50,504 nt of DNA from assembly GCA_013290125.1 (NCBI GenBank), contig JABCYQ010000022.1, positions 1 through 50,504 on the forward strand, in the 5' to 3' direction. A program made the translations under genes and the position numbers. Origin of the DNA: Vulcanimicrobiota bacterium (lineage in GTDB: Bacteria; Vulcanimicrobiota; Vulcanimicrobiia; Eremiobacterales; Eremiobacteraceae). Each line of letters opens with the position of its first letter. The first letter of the stretch is position 1. Positions 6,860-16,657 of this stretch are shown here, one piece after another. The notes below the pieces were generated by a model that was not told the DNA's origin, searched no databases, and worked only from the letters and a program-made list of their open reading frames with translations.

Positions 6860-8223
6860 TGGCCACCAATTCGACAGAGACCATCGCACCTCCGACTCAA
6901 GCACGAAATGGAGCATCGATGAGCGCCGAAGACCAGAATTCGGGCGGCGTTGAGACGACCGGCCGCCGGCGCCGCATCCTCATACCGGCCGGCATCATCG
7001 TCGGGCTCGTGCTTTTGATCTTCGGCATCTCGTATCTCGTTTATGCAAGCCACCATGTCTCTACCGACGACGCACAAATCGAAGGCGACGTAACCACGGT
7101 CGCGCCGCGTGTCAAGGGCCAGATCACGGCGGTCTACGTCCACGAGAATCAATTGGTGCACAAGGGCGACTTGCTGCTCACGATAGATCCCCGTGACTTT
7201 GTCGCGGCCGTCGCTCAAGCGCAAGCCGCTCTCGAACAAGCACGCGGCGCAGCGCAAGCCGCCGCGATCGGCGTTCCGATGCAGTCGGCTCTGACGATTG
7301 CGCAGACGAGCCAAGCGCAGGCGGGCGTCGCGCAATCGCAGAGCGCGGCGGTCGGCGCTTCCGCAAAGATCGGCACGGCTCAGGCGGCGGTCTTGTCGGC
7401 AGACGCCGGCGTGGGCGTCGCAAAAGCTCAATTGGATTCGGCGAACGCCGCTTTGACCAAAGCCGCGAACGACCGCGACCGCGCGAAGACGCTCATCGCA
7501 GCGGGCGCCATCTCGCACCAGCAGTTCGACGCGACAGAAGCCGCCTACCAATCGGCCGTCGCCGCCCAGCAGTCTGCGTCCATCTCGGTGACGGCTGCGC
7601 AAGCAGGCGTTGTGCAAGCGCAGAGCAATCTCGAACAGGCGCAAGCCGGCGCATCCGCGGCCGGCGCGCAGATATCCGCAAGCCAAGCGCAACTCGCTCA
7701 AGCTCTGACCGGAAACGATCAGAACAGGATCAAGAGCGCGCAAGCGTTGACCGGGTCCGCGCAGCAGAGCGCGGCGCAGGCTGCATTGGATATCGCGAAG
7801 CTCCAGCTTTCGTACACGCGAGTCATTGCGCCCATCGACGGCATCGTCAGCAAGAAGTCCGTCAACGTCGGAGATAATGTAGCGGTCGCACAGCCGGTCA
7901 TGGCCATCGCGGCGCAGACACACCTCTGGGTCACGGCAAACCTAAAAGAGACGCAACTCGAGCGCGTGCGCGTTGGCGACCCCGTTGCCATCAGCGTCGA
8001 CGCATATCCGCACATCAAATTCACCGGCACGGTGACGAGCATCGCCGCGGCGACCGGAGCGACGTTCGCCCTGATCCCGCCGGACAACGCGACCGGCAAC
8101 TTCACCAAAGTCGTCCAACGCGTGCCCGTTCGTATCATGATCGATCCGGCGTCGGATCCGAACCACTTGCTCCGCCAGGGATTGTCCACCGAAGTGGCGA
8201 TCGACACGAGCTCGCAGCGCTGA
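6859..8223 (+). CDS. HlyD/EmrA-family periplasmic adaptor of a multidrug efflux pump
   Basis: 454 residues from the ATG overlapping the MarR stop. Residues 1-36 are cytoplasmic, 39-63 form a single membrane anchor, and S-T-D-D-A-Q-I-E-G-D (68-77) is the EmrA hallmark at the start of the beta-barrel/lipoyl region. Next come the first lipoyl half (V-A-P-R-V-K-G-Q-I), a very long alanine- and glutamine-rich coiled-coil hairpin (about 115-315), the second lipoyl half (I-A-P-I-D-G-I-V-S-K-K-S-V-N-V-G-D) and the beta-barrel (L-W-V-T-A-N-L-K-E-T-Q). The adaptor links the inner-membrane transporter to an outer-membrane channel; no TolC-like gene is in the window. Its stop overlaps the next start (TGATG). 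Confidence 0.92.
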   Translation: MATNSTETIAPPTQARNGASMSAEDQNSGGVETTGRRRRILIPAGIIVGLVLLIFGISYLVYASHHVSTDDAQIEGDVTTVAPRVKGQITAVYVHENQLVHKGDLLLTIDPRDFVAAVAQAQAALEQARGAAQAAAIGVPMQSALTIAQTSQAQAGVAQSQSAAVGASAKIGTAQAAVLSADAGVGVAKAQLDSANAALTKAANDRDRAKTLIAAGAISHQQFDATEAAYQSAVAAQQSASISVTAAQAGVVQAQSNLEQAQAGASAAGAQISASQAQLAQALTGNDQNRIKSAQALTGSAQQSAAQAALDIAKLQLSYTRVIAPIDGIVSKKSVNVGDNVAVAQPVMAIAAQTHLWVTANLKETQLERVRVGDPVAISVDAYPHIKFTGTVTSIAAATGATFALIPPDNATGNFTKVVQRVPVRIMIDPASDPNHLLRQGLSTEVAIDTSSQR

Positions 8224-9815
8224 TGGAGGCGCGCGCAAGCGCCGCCTCCAACTCGCGCCTCATCGTCGGCAACAAGTGGCTCATCACGTTGCCGGTCATG
8301 CTGGCGGCGTTGACGGCGGTCCTCGACGGCAGCATCGTAAACGTCGCGATCCCGAATCTGCAGTCGTCGTTCGGCGCGAGCGTCGACGAGATCGACTGGG
8401 TGATCACGGGTTACCTGATCACAAACGTCGCGATCATCCCGACCACTGGTTGGCTTTCGAGTCTCATCGGCTTGCGGCGCTATTTCATCATCAGCCAGGT
8501 GGTCTTCGTGGCCGGTTCGATCGCGTGCGGCTTCGCGTGGAACCTTTGGTCGCTTGTGATCTTCCGAGTGATCCAGGGTGTCGGCGGCGGCGCGCTCATC
8601 CCGATCACGCTGACGATCTTACTCGAGGCGTTCCCGCCCGAGGAATTGCCAATCGCAGGCGCGCTCTACGGCATCGGCGCCGCACTTGGCCCTGCGATCG
8701 GCCCGAGTCTCGGCGGTTGGCTCACCGACGCGCTATCGTGGCGCTGGATATTCTTCGTCAATGTGCCGCTCGTCGCGCTTTCGATAACGCTCAGCTATTT
8801 GTTCATCGGCGAGAATCGCGAGGTCTCGCGCGCTCGCGGCAGCGCGCCGATCGACATCGTGGGCCTCACCACCGTTGTGCTCTGGCTTTCGACCATGCAG
8901 ATCGTGCTGCAGAACGGCGAGAAAGACGGCTGGTTCGAATCGCCGTTTATCGCATCGTTGACGTTGATCTCCGCGGCGTCGCTCGTCGCGTTCATCGTGA
9001 CGGAACTGAGGTCGCCGCATCCGCTCATCAACATCCGCATCTTCGCGAATCGTAATTTCGCACTTGGCTCGCTCGCGGGAACCGTCTTCGGCGGCGCGCT
9101 CTTCGGCAGCCTATTCATCATCCCGCTGTTCGCCGGCACGCTCTTGCACTACACGGCGCTACAGATCGGGCTGCTGCTCGTTCCGGCGGCTCTCGTCAGT
9201 CTCGCTGGCTTCGGCATTCTCGGTCGAGTGGGCACCCGGATACCGCCGCGCGCGATGATGGTGATCGGCATCGGCCTCTTCGTGCTCTCGCTCATCGGCA
9301 ACGGCTTCCTCACATTGGATGATTCGTTTGCGGCGATCGCGTGGCTGCAGGTCCTGCGCGGCGCCGCGTTGCCGTTTCTTTTCACCGCGTTGACGGCGCT
9401 CGCGCTCGTCGATCTGTCGCCGCGCCAAAAAGCCGACGGCTCATCGCTGTTCAGTCTGACGCGGACGCTTGGAGGTTCCGTCGGCATCGCTCTTGTCGCT
9501 ACCGCAATCGTGACGCGTCAGAAATTCCATTTCGACCGTTTCGGCGAACACATAAGCGCGTTCAGCATCGCGACACGGTTCAGGCTCGCTGAGCTGACAA
9601 GTGCGTTCGTCTCGCACGGCGCCGACGCGACGACGGCCGCTTCGCAAGCCACCGCGGCTCTCGCGGGGACTCTTACCCAACAGGCGTACATGGCAGCGTT
9701 CGACGACGCATCGATCGGACTAGCGGTTGCGTTCTCGCTGACGCTGCTGCTCGTGCCGCTCTTCCACAGCAAGCGTGCGGTTGCGTCTCAGCCGCCAGCG
9801 GCTTTGAGGAAGTAG
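8223..9815 (+). CDS. DHA2-family (EmrB-like) multidrug MFS transporter
   Basis: 530 residues with about 14 predicted membrane helices, the length and topology of the DHA2 drug:proton antiporters. Diagnostic segments are D-G-S-I-V-N-V-A-I-P-N-L in helix 1, the G-R/W-L-S-S-L-I-G-L-R-R loop motif A, and G-I-G-A-A-L-G-P-A-I-G-P-S-L-G-G-W-L (antiporter motif C in helix 5) followed by W-R-W-I-F-F-V-N-V-P. It couples proton import to export of hydrophobic compounds with the preceding EmrA-like adaptor. Third gene of the operon, translationally coupled by TGATG. Its 3' end overlaps the convergent TPR gene by 28 bp. Confidence 0.93.
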   Translation: MEARASAASNSRLIVGNKWLITLPVMLAALTAVLDGSIVNVAIPNLQSSFGASVDEIDWVITGYLITNVAIIPTTGWLSSLIGLRRYFIISQVVFVAGSIACGFAWNLWSLVIFRVIQGVGGGALIPITLTILLEAFPPEELPIAGALYGIGAALGPAIGPSLGGWLTDALSWRWIFFVNVPLVALSITLSYLFIGENREVSRARGSAPIDIVGLTTVVLWLSTMQIVLQNGEKDGWFESPFIASLTLISAASLVAFIVTELRSPHPLINIRIFANRNFALGSLAGTVFGGALFGSLFIIPLFAGTLLHYTALQIGLLLVPAALVSLAGFGILGRVGTRIPPRAMMVIGIGLFVLSLIGNGFLTLDDSFAAIAWLQVLRGAALPFLFTALTALALVDLSPRQKADGSSLFSLTRTLGGSVGIALVATAIVTRQKFHFDRFGEHISAFSIATRFRLAELTSAFVSHGADATTAASQATAALAGTLTQQAYMAAFDDASIGLAVAFSLTLLLVPLFHSKRAVASQPPAALRK

Positions 9816-11239
9816 CCGGTCCGCTGCGGCGCGCGGCCGAGCACGATCGCGACTGAAAGTTCGCTGCGCGCCAGCGGCGCGTTGGCCGCGATGATCGCAA
9901 GCATGCCGGCCGTGAAATGCGCCGGGCCAAAATTCGGATCGTCGTTGACCGCTTGCCGAGCGTCTTTCAATGCGGAGCTGATGTCCCCGTCGTTCAGCGC
10001 CTGCAGCGCGAGGCTCGTATACGTCTCGGGCCGATCGGCGATGCGAGCTGACGCCAAGAACCACGAACGCGAACCCGATTCGTCGCCGAGCGCTTGCGCG
10101 GTAAGACCCTCGAGATACGGCGGCTGCCAATCGTTCGGAGCGATCGTCGCGGCGGCGCGATATGCCGCGGCTGCCGTCACGAGGTCGCCTTGGAGCAGTG
10201 CACCGGTGCCGAGCCGCAGCAGTTCGGCGTCGCTGCGAGCGGAGGCGATCTTGGTTTTGATCGCGGCCGGTGAGTCTGTCAGATCGGCGTCCGGCAGCGC
10301 CCGCGTGAAGTTCAAATCCTGTCCGACGCCCAGCAGATAGCTGCGCGCATCCGAAGACACTTTCGCAAGATCTGGCGCCGGCTCAAGCGATGGTGCAGGC
10401 GTAGGGGTCGGCGTTGCGACGCGCTGAATGATTTTGACGTGGTGTGCGCGCGGCGTCGGCGGAGCAGTGGGTGACGCGAGCGGTGTCGGCGTGGGCGTGG
10501 GAGTCGCGGTCGGCGTGGCCTGCGCGACGACCGTAGGCGACGGGCTCGGGATCGGCGTCGGGCTCGGACTCGGCGCGACGAGCGGATGGATGATGAGTTT
10601 CGCCGTCGGTTTTGGCTTCGGCGCGGTCAGCGCGACGGTTGGCAATGCGTGGCCGAGCGCTTGCGCTAACCCGTCTCGCGCCGGCGCATAGTCGGGCGAG
10701 AGCGTGAGCTCGGCGCGGAAGTCGGCGGCAGCCGCCGCGCGCAACCCCTCGCGCAACTCGACGGTACCGAGATCGTAGTGGAGGAATTGTACTTTGGGCG
10801 CTATGTTGGTGGCGGCGCGGAGATTCTCGTCCGCCCCCAACAAATTGTCTTCACGCTCATAGAGCTGACCAAGCGCGATGAAATTCCATGGAAAGGATGC
10901 GCCGAGCCGCTCACCCGCAAGGTAGTCCGCTTCCGCCGCCTTCTCGTCACCGGCGCTGAGCTGAACGTTCCCCGCGCGGTAGGCCATGCTCGCGTCGGGC
11001 GACCCTTGCATTGCTTGTGCCGCGAAGAGCCGCGCGCTCGCGGTATCGCCGGCGGTGAGGGCGTCTTCGGCTTGCTGGATCGGCGAACGCGCGTCCGTCG
11101 TCGTATCGAAGCCGCCGGTCAGATGTTCGAGCAGCTGCTTCCCGGGCGGCGTCAGCGAGACGACCGCCGCGACGATCACGACGGCCGCCAGGCCCAGCGA
11201 AACTCGTATGATAAGCCGCTCGATGTCTTTCGCGAGCAT
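9788..11239 (-). CDS. Membrane-anchored TPR protein with a Pro/Thr-rich linker
   Basis: About 483 residues from the ATG at 11239 (M-L-A-K-D-I-E-R-L-I); an upstream in-frame start at 11347 would add an unlikely 36-residue leader. A single transmembrane helix near residues 10-30 anchors the protein. A first block of TPR-like helical repeats follows (A-E-D-A-L-T-A-G-D-T-A-S-A-R and A-E-A-D-Y-L-A-G-E-R). The linker is about 100 residues of low complexity, with P-S-P-S-P-T-P and T-P-T-P-T-P runs. A second TPR block ends at the C-terminus. TPRs mediate protein-protein contact; the linker suggests two separated scaffolding modules outside the membrane. It is divergent from the giant Ig-repeat gene, which may be a partner. 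Confidence 0.75.
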   Translation of the reverse strand: MLAKDIERLIIRVSLGLAAVVIVAAVVSLTPPGKQLLEHLTGGFDTTTDARSPIQQAEDALTAGDTASARLFAAQAMQGSPDASMAYRAGNVQLSAGDEKAAEADYLAGERLGASFPWNFIALGQLYEREDNLLGADENLRAATNIAPKVQFLHYDLGTVELREGLRAAAAADFRAELTLSPDYAPARDGLAQALGHALPTVALTAPKPKPTAKLIIHPLVAPSPSPTPIPSPSPTVVAQATPTATPTPTPTPLASPTAPPTPRAHHVKIIQRVATPTPTPAPSLEPAPDLAKVSSDARSYLLGVGQDLNFTRALPDADLTDSPAAIKTKIASARSDAELLRLGTGALLQGDLVTAAAAYRAAATIAPNDWQPPYLEGLTAQALGDESGSRSWFLASARIADRPETYTSLALQALNDGDISSALKDARQAVNDDPNFGPAHFTAGMLAIIAANAPLARSELSVAIVLGRAPQRTGYFLKAAGG

Positions 11240-11350
11240 GTGCGGGACATTCGCCGCCGTGGATGGGCTGCCTGTGGAGGCGCACGCCGTCCGCTCTGCC
11301 AACACTGACTTTTCACCGAACCGGCGTCGCGTCAGCGCTCCGTCCAAAGC

Positions 11351-14300
11351 GTGGTCTCTTTGACTATCTCCCCGCCCGCAACGAAGCGAAGATCCTCATC
11401 TCGATTTCCCAGGTTCTGGGCGGTCGCGATGGCGCTCGCGCTCGTCGTGCCGCGCAGCGCCGCTGCTTCCGGACCGGTCGCGATCGTCGCGAATCTTGGC
11501 GGCGCACTCACGGTGCGCGACACTTCGGGCGCCTCGCATGACGTGAGCGGCGCGCAGGCGCTTCGATCGGGCGAGACCGTGATGACCGGCATCAATGGCC
11601 TAGCCTCCGTCGCCGCCGCGGGTGCACTGCGCGCTCGACTCGGCGCCGGAACCACAGTGCAATATGCAAGTTCGACGTCCGGCACGACGCTGCGATTGAG
11701 CGCGGGAGCGATGTGCGTTGCCGCCGATGCGCCGTCGCTCGCAGTTACGACGGGCGGAGCGACGCTGACCGTCTCCAGTGTGCCCGCGGTGTTCGACATC
11801 GCGGCGGATTCGAGCGGAGCGGATGTCGCGCTTTATATCGGAAGCATCACGACCAAAGGACCGAACGGCTCGACGACGACCGTCGACGCTCCCGCCGCGT
11901 TGCGGCTTGCCGGCAAGAACGCGCCGACGCACCTCGATTTCCAAGCCACGACGCAAGAGTTCACCGCGCTGCCATGCCCCGACCGCACCGATGCGCAACG
12001 CGTCGCGAACGCGTCGGCATCTCCAGTGCCGTCTCCGGATGTCACGGCTGCGCCGTCTTCGGGCGGCGGCGGAGGTGGAATCATCGGTTTGCTTGCGGGC
12101 ATCGCGGGACTCGCCGCACTTGCCGGCCATGGCGGGGGAGGCGGCGGCGGCGGTAGCAGTGGCGGAGGCGGCCCGCCGCCAACTCCGCCGCCCGGCGTGC
12201 TGAACACGAATCCGACGAGTTTGGATTTCGCGTCGCAAAGTGCGGCGCCGCAGCCCTTCACCGCGTCCGAGTCGAACTATACCGGCGCTATTTCCGCGGT
12301 GATCTCAGGTAATCCGGGCGTTGCGACGGTGAGCGGATCCGGTAACGGACCCGGCCCTGTGACATTCACGGTGACGCCCGTCGCCCCCGGAACCACGACG
12401 ATCACCGTTACCGACGCGCGCGGCGGCAGCGTAGCGGTTCAAGTTGCGGTTTCCGGGCCTTTCCAAGTGAACCCGCAAAGCTTGTCATTCGATTCACCAA
12501 CGGCGGGCCAAAAGCCGATCACCGTGAACGAACCTGACTACTCCGGACCGTTCAGCGCAATGTCGAACAACACGACGGTCGCGACGGTCAGCGGTTCGGG
12601 CAACGGTCCCGGACCGGTTACGTTTATGGTAATGCCACATGGCGCCGGCAACACGAATATCGTCGTGAGCGACAACCTTGGCCACACCACAAACGTGAGC
12701 GTCTCGGTCGCGGGAGTTCTGAGCGCCAACCCGACGTCGCTGACGTTCAACGTCGGCGCACCGGCGCAGAACGTCGGCGTTTCCGAAGCGAACTACACCG
12801 GCGCGATAAGCGGCAAATCCAACGATACGTCGATCGCTACGGTGACCGGAAGCGGCAACGGGCCCGGACCTGTGCAGTTCTCGGTGACCCCCGTGGGATC
12901 GGGCGCGACGTCGGTGACGTTCAGCGATGTCCACGGTAACACAGTCAACGTTTCTGTAACGGTGCAGACGCCGGGCGCGCTCCAAGTGCTGCCGACGAGC
13001 ATCGGCCCGATCGGCGTCAACGCTGCCGGCCAGACGGTGACCGCAAATGAAGCAAATTATTCCGGCGCGATAAGCGCGGTAAGCAGCGACCCGACGATCG
13101 CGACGGTTTCCGGCGGCGGTAATGGACCCGGACCGGTGACCTTCACGGTGACGCCCACGGGAAATAAGCACGGCGATGTCACCGTGACGGTCAGTGACAC
13201 GATCGGCAACTCCGTGCCGGTGAGCGTCAGAATCGCGGGTCCGATCAGCCCGAGCGTGAACAGCCTGTCGTTCAACGGCACCACGACGCCGCAGATGTTC
13301 ACGGCGACCGATCCGAACAACACGCCGAACGGCACGCTGAGCGCTCACTCGAGCAACACCGATGTCGCAACGGTAACCGGATCCGGCGGCGCCCCGGGGC
13401 CGGTCACGTTCACGGTCACGCCTGTCGGGCAGGGATCGGCGAACATCACGGTCACCGACAACATCGGCCAGTCGGCTGTCGTCTCCGTCTCTGTTTCGAC
13501 CGGTGGGCTCGTCCTCAATCCGACGAGTCTTGCACTGTACTTCAACGGCTCGTCCGGTACGCCCAAACAATTCACAGCGACGCAGGCGAATTTCGGCGGA
13601 ACGATTTCGGCGTCCACGGGTAACGCCGGTATCGCAACGGTTTCTCCGGCATCGGGTCCCGGGCCCGGACCCGTGACGTTCACGGTGACGCCGGCTGGCG
13701 CCGGCGACACGAACATCACGGTGACCGGCAACGGCAGCGTCATGTTACCGGTGACCGTCACTGGGCCGCTGACGACGACGAAACAATCGCTGACGTTCGG
13801 CGGAACGACCACGCCGCAGACGTTCGTCGCGAACGACCCGAACTTCAGCGGCACCATCACGGCTTCGAGCGACGCGACCGGCGTCGCGACGGTCAACCCG
13901 ACCGGCAGCGGACCGTCCGCCACGTTCACCGTGACGCCGGTGTCGAAAGGAAACGCGACGATAACGGTGACCGACGGTGTGGGCGGAACGGCCGCGGTCT
14001 CAATCACAGTCCAGACGGGCGCTCTCGGCATAGTTCCGACGTCGCTGACGTTCGCCGGCACGTCGGCACCGACGCAGACGGCGACGGCATCTGAGAACAA
14101 CTATGTCGGCAACATCACGCCTTCGAACTGCGCCATCGCGTCGTTCTCTCCTCCAGTAGGGCACGGCCCGATCCAACCGTTTGTCGTCGGACCGATCGCG
14201 GTCGGCATCTGTCACGCGAACATCGTGACGAGCGATCAGCAGGTGACGCTGACCATCACCGTCTTCGGCGGGCTCATGGTCAGCCCGAGTTCGCTCACGT

Positions 14301-16657
14301 ACAGTGACGTCAACGCATTGCAGACTGTCAATGTGTCTGAGAACACCTACACGGGCAATTTCAGCGTGGCGAACAACACGTGCTCGGGAATCGCGAGCGT
14401 CGGAACTCCGTCCGGTCCGGGTCCGACCGCGACGATCGCGGTGACTTCCAGCGTTTCCGCGTCGGGCGGCACGTGCAGCTTCGACGTCGACGACGATCAC
14501 GGCGGATCGCAGGCTGTCAGCGTGACGGTCGGACCGTTCGGCGTGGTCAATCCGTCGCCGGCAAGCGTTGCGCTTTCGGTGACGAGCCCGACAACCGGCA
14601 ACGTCAACGTCAGCGAGTCGAACTACGGCGGTCCGTTCACGGCGACGTCCGCGGACTGCTCTGGCATCGCAACGTTTAGCGGAGGACCGACCGCGTTCAC
14701 CGTGACCGCCGTCGCGCCGGGGTCGTGCACGATCACGATGCACGACGATCACGGCCAGACCGCGCCTGTCGCGGTCAGCGTCGCGGGCGCACTCATGGTT
14801 TCACCGACGAGTCACACGTTCAACGACATCGGCCTCACAACCCCGATCGCGATCACGGAGCAGAATTATACCGGAGCGTTCAACGTGACCAATAGCGCCG
14901 ACTGCGCAGGCATCGCGACGTTCAGCGCTCTGACCGGCAGCGGACCGAGCTTCACGCTCGGCGTGACCTCTGCGGGCGCCGGAACGTGCACGTTCGACGT
15001 GACCGACGCGTTTAGCGCAAGCACTCTCGTGACCATCACGGTCGGACCGTTCGGCACGGTCACGCCTGCACCGAATCCGTTGCCGCTCAACACGTCGAAC
15101 AATACGTCGCAGTCAGTCGCTGTCTCGGAAACGGGCTACAGCGGCCAATTCACCGCGGGGTCAACCGACTGCAGCGGTATCGCGACCTTCCCAGCCGGAC
15201 CGGCCACGAGCTTCCTCGTCTCGGCTGTCGCCGCAGGCACGTGTCACATCCAGTCCACCGACGATCACGGCGGTTCGGGCACTGAGACGGTCGTCGTCGA
15301 CGGCACGCTGACGCTTTCACCGAATCCGCTCGGCTTTAGCGACGTCAATGTGACGACGCCGCTCGCCATCTCGGAGACGAACTACACCGGCACGTTCGCG
15401 ACCGGGAATTCGACCTGTTCGGGAATTGCCACCATCGGAGCGCCCGCCGGACCGGGACCGAGCACGACGTTGAACGTCACCTCGCTCGCTACGGGATCGT
15501 GCACGTTCGTGGTCCAGGATACGGATGGACAAAGCGTGACCGAGACCGTGAATGTCGGGCCGTTCGGTGCGGTCGTACCGAGCACGGCGCAGCTCAATCT
15601 GAACACTGGCGGGCCGACGACCGGCACCTTCACGATATCGGAAACTGGCTACAACGGAACATTCACGGCGACGCTTGGACCGACGTGCAGTTCCGTGGCA
15701 AGCGTTTCGCCGGGAAGCGGCAACTCCAGCGTTACGTTCACCGTGACCGCACTCGGGGTGGGTACGTGCGGCGTCCATCTCGCAGACGATCATGGACAGA
15801 CCGCGCTCGTCACGGTGGAAGTCGCATCGGGCGGCATGTCGGTCAGTCCCGCGTCGCTGACCTTCCCCACGACGACGAGCCCGACGCAGAATTTCACCGC
15901 CTCTGACCTGTTGGGAATCAACTTCGTCGTCAACAACCCCGATCCGACCGACCTCGGCGTCACGGTGACGTCGGGAATCGGATCGGCGAGTATAGCGGTC
16001 ACACCGACCAACGCCAATCCGTCGTTCAGCGGCACGATCGCCTTGACCGTGACCGACGATATCCCCGGCTCGAGCGCGGTCGTCGAAGTGGGCATCGCCG
16101 TCGCGTCACCGCTTTCGAAACATCACAGGGTTCCGCCGGGCGGCGGCAAGCGCGTGCCGCCGCCGCGTCATGGTCCGCGTCATGGTCCGCCGCATCCGGG
16201 CTCGCCGCGTCCGATAGCACCGCACCCACTTCCGCCGCGCACGACGCTGCATCCACTCGCGGTGATGTCGCCCGCACCCACGAGGTCACCGTCGCCTGGG
16301 ATGCCGCGCGCCGTCCTACCGCCGCGAAGCGCGGCGCCACCCTTGCAACCGGCTCAACCGTTTGACATAGCGCTGGCATTTGCGACCTTGGATAGACCCG
16401 GCGCACAGCTTGTGATTCAGACGCGTGGCACGCCGGACGGCGCGCTCGCGGCCGAAGTCTCCGATCAAACCATCTGCACCGTGCAGATCATGCCGGGTGC
16501 AGGCGCCGTCAGATCAATCGTGATCGTCGCAAAGGCGGCGGGCATCGCGTTGGTGCGCGTCACGGATGCGCGCGGCGAGTTCCGAACCATCGCTGTTCGC
16601 GTTCTTGCCCCGTCCGCTGCGCGTGGCGTGCCGCACACTCCCGGAGGGCCGAATTGA
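11351..16657 (+). CDS. Giant exported FecR-like / Ig-like repeat protein
   Basis: 1768 residues. GTG start; residues 12-41 look like a signal peptide (K-R-R, hydrophobic core, S-A-A-A-S). Residues about 42-200 resemble a FecR domain (V-A-I-V-A-N-L-G-G-A-L-T-V-R...L-R-S-G-E-T-V-M-T-G). A Gly-rich stretch around 237-275 flanks a short hydrophobic segment. Then come 15 Ig-like/BACON-like repeats of about 82-92 residues (about 283-1585), each with the order N-P-x-S-L-x-F, E-x-N-Y-x-G, A-T-V-S-G, F-T-V-T-P and I-T-V-T-D. Repeats 1-7 have no cysteine; repeats 8-14 each carry two at fixed positions (D-C-S-G-I-A-T-F...G-T-C-x-F), probably one disulfide per domain. A Pro/His-rich segment (about 1587-1667) and one diverged terminal domain close the protein. 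Likely a surface or adhesion stalk; no sortase or autotransporter signal is seen. Overlaps the next gene by 4 bp. Confidence 0.85.
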   Translation: MVSLTISPPATKRRSSSRFPRFWAVAMALALVVPRSAAASGPVAIVANLGGALTVRDTSGASHDVSGAQALRSGETVMTGINGLASVAAAGALRARLGAGTTVQYASSTSGTTLRLSAGAMCVAADAPSLAVTTGGATLTVSSVPAVFDIAADSSGADVALYIGSITTKGPNGSTTTVDAPAALRLAGKNAPTHLDFQATTQEFTALPCPDRTDAQRVANASASPVPSPDVTAAPSSGGGGGGIIGLLAGIAGLAALAGHGGGGGGGGSSGGGGPPPTPPPGVLNTNPTSLDFASQSAAPQPFTASESNYTGAISAVISGNPGVATVSGSGNGPGPVTFTVTPVAPGTTTITVTDARGGSVAVQVAVSGPFQVNPQSLSFDSPTAGQKPITVNEPDYSGPFSAMSNNTTVATVSGSGNGPGPVTFMVMPHGAGNTNIVVSDNLGHTTNVSVSVAGVLSANPTSLTFNVGAPAQNVGVSEANYTGAISGKSNDTSIATVTGSGNGPGPVQFSVTPVGSGATSVTFSDVHGNTVNVSVTVQTPGALQVLPTSIGPIGVNAAGQTVTANEANYSGAISAVSSDPTIATVSGGGNGPGPVTFTVTPTGNKHGDVTVTVSDTIGNSVPVSVRIAGPISPSVNSLSFNGTTTPQMFTATDPNNTPNGTLSAHSSNTDVATVTGSGGAPGPVTFTVTPVGQGSANITVTDNIGQSAVVSVSVSTGGLVLNPTSLALYFNGSSGTPKQFTATQANFGGTISASTGNAGIATVSPASGPGPGPVTFTVTPAGAGDTNITVTGNGSVMLPVTVTGPLTTTKQSLTFGGTTTPQTFVANDPNFSGTITASSDATGVATVNPTGSGPSATFTVTPVSKGNATITVTDGVGGTAAVSITVQTGALGIVPTSLTFAGTSAPTQTATASENNYVGNITPSNCAIASFSPPVGHGPIQPFVVGPIAVGICHANIVTSDQQVTLTITVFGGLMVSPSSLTYSDVNALQTVNVSENTYTGNFSVANNTCSGIASVGTPSGPGPTATIAVTSSVSASGGTCSFDVDDDHGGSQAVSVTVGPFGVVNPSPASVALSVTSPTTGNVNVSESNYGGPFTATSADCSGIATFSGGPTAFTVTAVAPGSCTITMHDDHGQTAPVAVSVAGALMVSPTSHTFNDIGLTTPIAITEQNYTGAFNVTNSADCAGIATFSALTGSGPSFTLGVTSAGAGTCTFDVTDAFSASTLVTITVGPFGTVTPAPNPLPLNTSNNTSQSVAVSETGYSGQFTAGSTDCSGIATFPAGPATSFLVSAVAAGTCHIQSTDDHGGSGTETVVVDGTLTLSPNPLGFSDVNVTTPLAISETNYTGTFATGNSTCSGIATIGAPAGPGPSTTLNVTSLATGSCTFVVQDTDGQSVTETVNVGPFGAVVPSTAQLNLNTGGPTTGTFTISETGYNGTFTATLGPTCSSVASVSPGSGNSSVTFTVTALGVGTCGVHLADDHGQTALVTVEVASGGMSVSPASLTFPTTTSPTQNFTASDLLGINFVVNNPDPTDLGVTVTSGIGSASIAVTPTNANPSFSGTIALTVTDDIPGSSAVVEVGIAVASPLSKHHRVPPGGGKRVPPPRHGPRHGPPHPGSPRPIAPHPLPPRTTLHPLAVMSPAPTRSPSPGMPRAVLPPRSAAPPLQPAQPFDIALAFATLDRPGAQLVIQTRGTPDGALAAEVSDQTICTVQIMPGAGAVRSIVIVAKAAGIALVRVTDARGEFRTIAVRVLAPSAARGVPHTPGGPN
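12198..16107 (+). repeat. Array of 15 degenerate Ig-domain coding repeats, about 250-275 bp each
   Basis: In-frame repeats within the giant gene. The most conserved nucleotide block encodes G-S-G-N-G-P-G-P-V-T-F-T-V-T-P in repeats 1-4. The unit ends alternate in the second half: repeats 9, 11 and 13 end in V-G-P-F-G, while 10, 12 and 14 end in A-G, D-G or S-G. This points to duplication of a two-domain unit there. Repeats have diverged strongly and are not a recent expansion. Confidence 0.8.

Noticed and set aside
6856-7923. 355-codon minus-strand frame opposite the EmrA-like gene
   Set aside because: Antisense shadow of a GC-rich gene with clear homology on the plus strand.
12494-13570. 358-codon minus-strand frame in the Ig-repeat gene
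   Set aside because: Repetitive Arg-rich shadow of the giant gene's coding repeats.
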